Assembly: GCF_001026695.1 (NCBI RefSeq)
Contig: NZ_LDNB01000006.1
Location: 1 to 64,000 of the forward strand
Length of the DNA stretch: 64,000 bases
Source of the DNA: Neobacillus vireti
GTDB lineage: Bacteria; Bacillota; Bacilli; Bacillales; Cytobacillaceae
Direction of reading: 5' to 3'
Part shown: in pieces, positions 59,299 to 64,000 of the stretch
How positions within the stretch are numbered: the stretch's first letter is position 1
Layout: each line of letters begins with the position of its first letter
The notes under the pieces: model-generated
Told to the model about the DNA's origin: nothing
Database searches by the model: none
What the model saw: only the letters and a program-made list of their open reading frames with translations
Made by a program: the position numbers and the translations under genes

Positions 59299-59329
59299 TA
59301 AAAAACGCTCAGTAATGAACCGAGCGCTT
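59299..59329 (-). terminator. terminator of the proline symporter gene
   Basis: On the minus strand GCGCTC and GAGCGT pair around GGTTCATTACT, followed by TTTTTT. It lies just beyond the stop of the symporter gene. Confidence 0.8.
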
Positions 59330-59336
59330 CAAAACA

Positions 59337-60830
59337 CTATTCCTGTTTCAATAAACGGACACTCTCATCAAATTCCTTCTCAATCGCTTCATTTTTCTTA
59401 TAAGTGATTAAGCTAACAATGACAGCAACAAGCAGGTTGAGAACAAAGCCTGGCACGATTTCAAAGAGTGATTCGCCGAAAAAGACTTTGCCGAGGTCGC
59501 CATTTTTCCAGACGATGACGGTAACGGCACCGACAACCATCCCGGACAAGGCACCCCAATTCGTAATCTTTTTCCAAAATAAACTTAATAAAATACTCGG
59601 ACCAAAGGAGGCGCCAAAGCCTGCCCACGCATAGGCAACGAGGTCTAAAATGGTGTTATCTTGTTTGAACGCTAGAGCAGCAGCTGCGACAGCGACAATT
59701 AGGACAGACATTCTGCCTAAAAAGACAAGCTGTTGATCCTTCGCATTTTTGTTCACGACTATTTTGTATAAGTCTTCGACAAGTGCGCTGGAAGTCACGA
59801 TTAGCTGCGAAGAGATGGTGCTCATAATCGCCGCTAGGATTGCCGCCAAGACAAAGCCGGCGAAGATTGGATGAAATAAAATTTGCCCCAATTGAATGAA
59901 TACTGCTTCAGGATCATCCAACGTAAATTGCGGGTTTTGTTTAAAAAAAGCAATACCGACAAGGGCAGTGAAAACAGTTCCTATAAGCGAGAAAATCATC
60001 CAGACCATGCCAATCCGGCGGGCGCTCTTTGTCTCTTTGATCGTTTTGATGGCCATAAAGCGGACGATGATATGCGGCTGCCCAAAATAGCCTAGCCCCC
60101 ATGCCATCGCCGACACAATTCCGATAAAGGATGTTCCCTTTAAAAGATCAAGTTTAGTAGCATCGATGGCGCGAATCGTATCAATTGTTTCGGCAGGTCC
60201 GCCTGTGTAAAAAATTCCAAGTGCTGGAACCAGCAGCAGGGCAATCAGCATCATTAACCCTTGAATAAAATCTGTATAGCTAACCGCGAGGAACCCGCCA
60301 AATAAAGTGTAGGTAACGACAACACCGCCAACAATATAAAGGCCTGTTTGGTAGCTTGTTCCGAATGAACTTTTAAAGAATACTGCTCCCGAAACCATCC
60401 CTGAAGAAACATAGAAGGTAAAGAAAAGAAGAATAACAATACCTGAAACAATCCGGAGCAGTTTTGTATTGTCTTTAAAGCGGTTTTCAAGATAGCTGGG
60501 AATCGTGATTGAATCATTGGCAACCTGAGTATATGAGCGCAGGCGCGGTGCGACTAAGAGCCAGTTTAAATATGCTCCGATTGTCAGACCGATGGCAATC
60601 CACGCGTCTGCTAAACCGGTTACATAGATTCCCCCGGGCAAGCCCATTAACAGCCAGCCGCTCATGTCAGCTGCGCCGGCACTTAAGGCGGTGACGGCAG
60701 GCCCTAACGACCTTCCCCCAAGCATGTAATCCGTAAGATTGCTTGTTTTTCGATAGGAATACCAGCCGATGTACAACATCATCGCAAGATAGACTCCAAT
60801 TGAGACCAATTGGAGTGCAACATTGGACAT
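59337..60830 (-). CDS. putP: sodium/proline symporter, PutP/OpuE type
   Basis: The 497-residue protein is a sodium:solute symporter with about 13 membrane helices. Family motifs include YMLGGRSLGP, LSAGAADMSGWLLMGLPG and GYFGQPHIIVRFMA. In B. subtilis the osmotically induced proline transporter OpuE lies beside gatCAB, which this location mirrors, so uptake of proline as an osmoprotectant is possible; use as a nutrient with pruA is the alternative. AAGGGGGAG precedes the ATG. A possible promoter on this strand has TTGATA (60895-60900) and TAGTAT (60871-60876) 18 bases apart. Confidence 0.93.
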   Translation of the reverse strand: MSNVALQLVSIGVYLAMMLYIGWYSYRKTSNLTDYMLGGRSLGPAVTALSAGAADMSGWLLMGLPGGIYVTGLADAWIAIGLTIGAYLNWLLVAPRLRSYTQVANDSITIPSYLENRFKDNTKLLRIVSGIVILLFFTFYVSSGMVSGAVFFKSSFGTSYQTGLYIVGGVVVTYTLFGGFLAVSYTDFIQGLMMLIALLLVPALGIFYTGGPAETIDTIRAIDATKLDLLKGTSFIGIVSAMAWGLGYFGQPHIIVRFMAIKTIKETKSARRIGMVWMIFSLIGTVFTALVGIAFFKQNPQFTLDDPEAVFIQLGQILFHPIFAGFVLAAILAAIMSTISSQLIVTSSALVEDLYKIVVNKNAKDQQLVFLGRMSVLIVAVAAAALAFKQDNTILDLVAYAWAGFGASFGPSILLSLFWKKITNWGALSGMVVGAVTVIVWKNGDLGKVFFGESLFEIVPGFVLNLLVAVIVSLITYKKNEAIEKEFDESVRLLKQE

Positions 60831-60870
60831 ACACTCTCCCCCTTTATTATAGATAAAAAATAATTTAGGA

Positions 60871-60900
60871 ATACTATGGTTATACGGAATATTCTATCAA
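60871..60900 (-). promoter_or_regulatory. possible sigma-A promoter of the symporter gene
   Basis: Read on the minus strand, TTGATA and TAGTAT are separated by 18 bases, and the start codon lies about 40 bases beyond. No sigma-B type sequence was recognised. Confidence 0.4.
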
Positions 60901-61053
60901 TTGGAAATGCTTAATTCTAGTGTAAAATTATTACTTTTGCGAAATAGTAAAAAATACATATGACATAATGATTAGAAAAAAATAAAAGCGGTTCTTTTGT
61001 ATGATTTGGTTGAAACGATTATGATAAAAGAAGATGAAAGGGGTGCAAGGAAG

Positions 61054-61605
61054 ATGGATTTAAATGCGTGGTTTCAAAAAGGAATGACTATGGACGAGTA
61101 CATAAACGCGATGACGCGTAATCGAGATGAAATGATTAGCATTTATGAGCATTTTGCATTGACAGCCGAGGATAAAAGTCAGCTGGAGACTTTAAGAACA
61201 CAAAATCTGCGTGCCATTGTGCTATCTGAGGATTGGTGCGGCGATGCGCTGCTGAATAACCCGATTTTGATGCGGATAGCCGAGGCAGCGGGTATGGAAC
61301 TTCGTGTTGTCCTCCGCGACCAAAATCTCGAGTTAATGGACCAATACTTAACGAACGGCACGTCACGAGCGATTCCCATTTATATTTTTCTAAATGAAGA
61401 AGGCAGTGAAGTGGGAGTTTGGGGGCCAAGGGCGCCTGAAGTGCAGGCGCTTGTGATGGAGCGGCGGGCAGCTTTGCCGGATAAGGATGCGGAGGATTTC
61501 CAGGAGAAGCAAATGGCGCTCTATAAAGACCTGGCAGCTTCTTACCAAACGGATGCAGCTATTTGGCAGACTGTTGCTAATAGTATTAAGCAGACATTAT
61601 TATAA
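61054..61605 (+). CDS. thioredoxin-fold protein with a single active-site cysteine
   Basis: The 183-residue protein belongs to the thioredoxin-like family with the segment VLSEDWCGDALLNNP, where the usual CxxC is reduced to one cysteine (Cys62). The following LRVVLRDQNLELMDQYLTNGTSRAIPIYIF (a cis-Pro at AIPIY) fits the fold. It cannot perform a normal dithiol cycle alone; monothiol or bacillithiol-linked chemistry is possible. The ATG at 61054 follows AAGGAAG. A terminator follows at 61613. Confidence 0.82.
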   Translation: MDLNAWFQKGMTMDEYINAMTRNRDEMISIYEHFALTAEDKSQLETLRTQNLRAIVLSEDWCGDALLNNPILMRIAEAAGMELRVVLRDQNLELMDQYLTNGTSRAIPIYIFLNEEGSEVGVWGPRAPEVQALVMERRAALPDKDAEDFQEKQMALYKDLAASYQTDAAIWQTVANSIKQTLL

Positions 61606-61612
61606 TTAAATT

Positions 61613-61643
61613 GCCCCCTGGTGGATGTCATCAGGGGTCTTTT
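61613..61643 (+). terminator. terminator after the thioredoxin-fold gene
   Basis: CCCCTG and CAGGGG pair around a loop of about 11 bases (GTGGATGTCAT), followed by TCTTTT. Confidence 0.8.
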
Positions 61644-61809
61644 AATGTGCTAGGGGAATCGATGACGCAAAGTGAGTTATCTTAAGAATAATTTCCCGCA
61701 GCTATCGCTAAATAGTATGAAAAATAGTACAATTTGTGTAAGCGATGATTTTTTTTTGATGAAAAAGAGTGAAAATTCCAACTGTTAATTCAGAAAAAGG
61801 AGCTGGAAC

Positions 61810-63036
61810 ATGAATGTGAAAAAGCCAATAAATGCTTTAAATATTACTCAGTTTTTATCGGCTTTTGCCGACAGTGCCATCATCATTATTATTGCTTTTA
61901 TGATGAAGGAATCGCTTGGAACCAATGATGATCATAATCCATACATTTTTTTAGTAGAAACGTTCTTCCTGTTTGCCTATGTATTATTCGCCCCATTTGT
62001 TGGCACGTTTGCGGATCGAAATGCGAAGTCGAGGGTGCTTTTTACAGGGAATACGGTCAAGGTAATTGGAATTTTATTATTAATTATCGGTTTTAGTCCA
62101 GCGTTAAGCTATGGGGTCATCGGTCTCGGGGCAGCGATTTATGGTCCGGCCAAATATGGTATTTTAAAAGAATTGACAACAGGCAATAAAGAACTGCTTG
62201 ATGCGAATGGAAAGTTAGAAGGGTTCACCATTTTAGCGATTATCTTAGGTACGGTTGTTGGGGGGATTTTAGCTTCTCATTCTTTCTTTGGAAAAATCCT
62301 TTGTTTAGGCATTTATTGTTTGTCCGTTTTGTTGGCAATAAGAATACCTGTAAATGAAGGAAACAAGAACTTACATTATAAAAAGGAAGCATTACAATTT
62401 TTCCAGGATGTAAAGTTTTCGTTTCAAAACCCGCGACTCAATTTCACTCTTGTTGGCAGCGGTGCGTTTTGGATGATCTCAGTTGTTATTAAAAATGCAT
62501 TATTTCTCTGGATTCCCCTGCACTTGGGGATTAAAAGCGGTTTTCCGTTATCATTAATTATTGGAATGACGGCTATTGGGATTGTCATTGGCTCGTTATT
62601 AGCAAAAAAATATACATCGGTTGAAAAGTTTTACCGAGCCAATCTTTATGGTTTAATTGTTGCGGGACTTGCGATTATTTTCCCGCTGCTTTACGGACAT
62701 AATCTGTTTGCGCAAATAGTTGTCTGTCTAGTGTTGCTAGCTCTTGGAGTATTCGCCGGTTTATTCATTATTCCTTTAAATGCAACGCTGCAAGAGGAAG
62801 GGAGTGGAACGCTCGGAGTCGGTAAAACCATTGCCGTCCAAAATTTTGTTGATAATTTGACGATGTTATTTGGAACTTACTCTGTGTATCTTTTAAATTC
62901 GCGATACGGGTTTTCCGTCACCACTTCGCTTGTTCTTTTTGCATGTATCTATTTACTGTTTATTTTGTATTTAAGTTATAAATCAAAAAAGTGGAGTCAG
63001 TCCTCACTCGGTGTAAATTCAGGAGTATCAAAGTAA
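61810..63036 (+). CDS. lplT: lysophospholipid transporter LplT-like MFS protein
   Basis: The 408-residue protein is a major facilitator with 12 membrane helices. It resembles LplT, which flips lysophospholipids across the membrane in enterobacteria for re-acylation. The signature FVGTFADRNAKSRVLFTGN and the GPAKYGILKELT segment are typical. AAAAGGAG precedes the ATG. It is convergent with plsY, an acyltransferase of phospholipid synthesis. No Aas-type acyltransferase fusion is seen here. Confidence 0.85.
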   Translation: MNVKKPINALNITQFLSAFADSAIIIIIAFMMKESLGTNDDHNPYIFLVETFFLFAYVLFAPFVGTFADRNAKSRVLFTGNTVKVIGILLLIIGFSPALSYGVIGLGAAIYGPAKYGILKELTTGNKELLDANGKLEGFTILAIILGTVVGGILASHSFFGKILCLGIYCLSVLLAIRIPVNEGNKNLHYKKEALQFFQDVKFSFQNPRLNFTLVGSGAFWMISVVIKNALFLWIPLHLGIKSGFPLSLIIGMTAIGIVIGSLLAKKYTSVEKFYRANLYGLIVAGLAIIFPLLYGHNLFAQIVVCLVLLALGVFAGLFIIPLNATLQEEGSGTLGVGKTIAVQNFVDNLTMLFGTYSVYLLNSRYGFSVTTSLVLFACIYLLFILYLSYKSKKWSQSSLGVNSGVSK

Positions 63037-63043
63037 AAAATAG

Positions 63044-63070
63044 AGCCCCAGTTCATTTACCGGGGCACTA
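63044..63070. terminator. hairpin between convergent lplT and plsY
   Basis: GCCCC and GGGGC pair around AGTTCATTTACC in the 36-base gap. Flanking A and T tracts are short, so strength is uncertain; it probably ends both transcripts. Confidence 0.55.
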
Positions 63071-63072
63071 TA

Positions 63073-63693
63073 TTAAATTCCGCTGTTTTTCGGCGGGATG
63101 CGGTCGTTAATCAAGGTTTTATCATTAATTTTCGGCTCGATGCCAAGGATGAAATTACGTATGTTTGAGCGGTGCAGATAAATTAATAATAACGAGAAAA
63201 ATAAAAAGATAAGTTCTAATTCTAGTTTTGGTGAGATAAAAGCAAAGGCGAGCATGCTCAGGCCAACTGAGATGGAACCCAAAAATACATACTTTGTTAA
63301 AAAAATGACCCAAAAGAAGGTGAGATAAGAAACTATGAATAACGGAAGGTTAGCAACCAACAGTGCCCCTGCTGTGGTCGCAATCGCTTTTCCGCCACGA
63401 AAGCCTGCAAAGATTGGAAAGCAATGACCGACAACTGCGATTAGTCCGAAGTAGAGCGGCTCAATAGTTAAGTTAAAGTAGATGGGCAGGTATGCTGCTA
63501 AGGCGCCTTTTGCAAGATCGATGAGGAGCACGAAGATGGCAGATTTTTTCCCGAGAACCCTCAAGGTGTTGGTTGCACCGGGATTTTTGCTGCCATGCTC
63601 GCGGATGTCCACACCAAAGAGCAGCTTGCCCATAATCAAGGCAGTGGGAACACTTCCAATTAAATAGGAAGCAATTAGCAACAGCCACAACAT
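63073..63693 (-). CDS. plsY: glycerol-3-phosphate acyltransferase PlsY
   Basis: PlsY transfers acyl from acyl-phosphate to glycerol-3-phosphate, the first step of phospholipid synthesis. The protein of about 206 residues has the motif SKNPGATN (35-42), GHCFPIFAGFRGGKAIAT (second motif) and five or so membrane helices. Several ATG codons are stacked at the start (63702, 63699, 63693). I chose 63693 because GAGGG lies ten bases before it and the protein then matches the family start. Confidence 0.93.
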   Translation of the reverse strand: MLWLLLIASYLIGSVPTALIMGKLLFGVDIREHGSKNPGATNTLRVLGKKSAIFVLLIDLAKGALAAYLPIYFNLTIEPLYFGLIAVVGHCFPIFAGFRGGKAIATTAGALLVANLPLFIVSYLTFFWVIFLTKYVFLGSISVGLSMLAFAFISPKLELELIFLFFSLLLIYLHRSNIRNFILGIEPKINDKTLINDRIPPKNSGI

Positions 63694-63804
63694 AAGCATC
63701 ATTCCCTCATTAAATAAATTTCTTATTCTAATAGCATTCTATCACAATTAAATGGTATTATTTTGTTGAATTATCACTATTCGGTAATAAAGGGAGCGCC
63801 CAAC

Positions 63805-64000
63805 ATGAAACAGATTGATTTTGGCCAGGTTGCTAATAGCTATGCCCGTTCAAGAGAAGATATTCCGGTCACGTTAATGGACAGCCTGCAGCTGCGCAAT
63901 ATTTTTTTTGATGGAAAAAAGGTTGCTGATATCGGCTCCGGAACCGGTGCGTTAACGCGGAAAATCGCGATGAGAAAAGCGGATATTGTTGGCATTGAGC
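63805..64000 (+). CDS. SAM-dependent methyltransferase, N-terminal part (cut by the window end)
   Basis: The visible 65 residues start MKQIDFGQVANSYARSREDIP and include the SAM-binding motif VADIGSGTGALTRK (near residue 40-53), typical of class I methyltransferases. AAAGGGAGCG precedes the ATG. The substrate cannot be guessed from this part. Confidence 0.85.
   Translation, partial: MKQIDFGQVANSYARSREDIPVTLMDSLQLRNIFFDGKKVADIGSGTGALTRKIAMRKADIVGIE

Overview
The window is about 64 kb of chromosome from a low-GC Gram-positive bacterium of the family Bacillaceae (Bacillus, Neobacillus or a close relative). The evidence is gene content and order that I recognise from Bacillus subtilis: yebE-yebG-purEKBCSQLFMNHD, then yerA-yerB-yerC-pcrB-pcrA-ligA-camS, and gatCAB with a putP/opuE-type transporter. 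Strong AAGGAGG-type ribosome sites and frequent GTG/TTG starts agree. No search was run; all identifications come from reading protein and DNA motifs.

Layout. 1-69 is the 3' end of a 5S rRNA gene with its terminator. 106-2213 holds a secreted beta-propeller protein and the yebE/yebG pair. 2214-15940 is the complete 11-gene de novo IMP synthesis operon plus purD. It is preceded by paired PurR boxes, a sigma-A promoter, a guanine-type purine riboswitch and its terminator. 16100-17570 is an ECF sigma factor with its own ECF-type promoter and a putative membrane anti-sigma factor. 17660-27812 is the conserved yerA-camS block, including pcrB, pcrA helicase and ligA.

27820-46729 is accessory metabolism. 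It contains P5C dehydrogenase; a GntR/LacI-type regulator that appears to start at ATT; a sugar operon (GH2 enzyme, ABC substrate-binding protein, two permeases, small membrane protein, GH43 enzyme); a HIHP-motif lipoprotein beside two membrane proteins; and nirB-nirD with a complete siroheme pathway (cobA-hemD, sirB, sirC) behind two perfect FNR-type boxes. 46940-54258 carries the glyoxylate shunt (aceB, aceA), a YueI-family gene, a VanW-family gene, fosB, an OsmC-family gene and a lysozyme-like gene. 54377-64000 has gatCAB, two small enzyme genes, a proline/sodium symporter, a thioredoxin-fold protein, lplT facing plsY, and the start of a methyltransferase.

The most unusual signal is a set of intergenic arrays of short degenerate units at five sites (2539-2656, 14213-14521, 43291-43381, 49981-50173, 58329-58567). 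The arrays use at least four different core sequences, yet nearly every unit starts 21 bp (rarely 20 bp) after the previous one. Several cores fit ATTCG-N4-TAAA followed by about 8 variable bases. The fixed spacing equals two turns of B-DNA, while the occasional 20-bp unit breaks any reading frame. I know of no named element that explains this and I put it forward as the main candidate for something undescribed.

Functional links: PurR and the riboswitch control purine flux. FNR-type boxes probably tie nitrite reduction and siroheme supply to oxygen limitation. A shared half-site (AGTAT/ATACT) at the GntR gene and the GH2 promoter, plus a cre-like site, probably controls the sugar operon. That operon lacks an ATPase and would need one encoded elsewhere.
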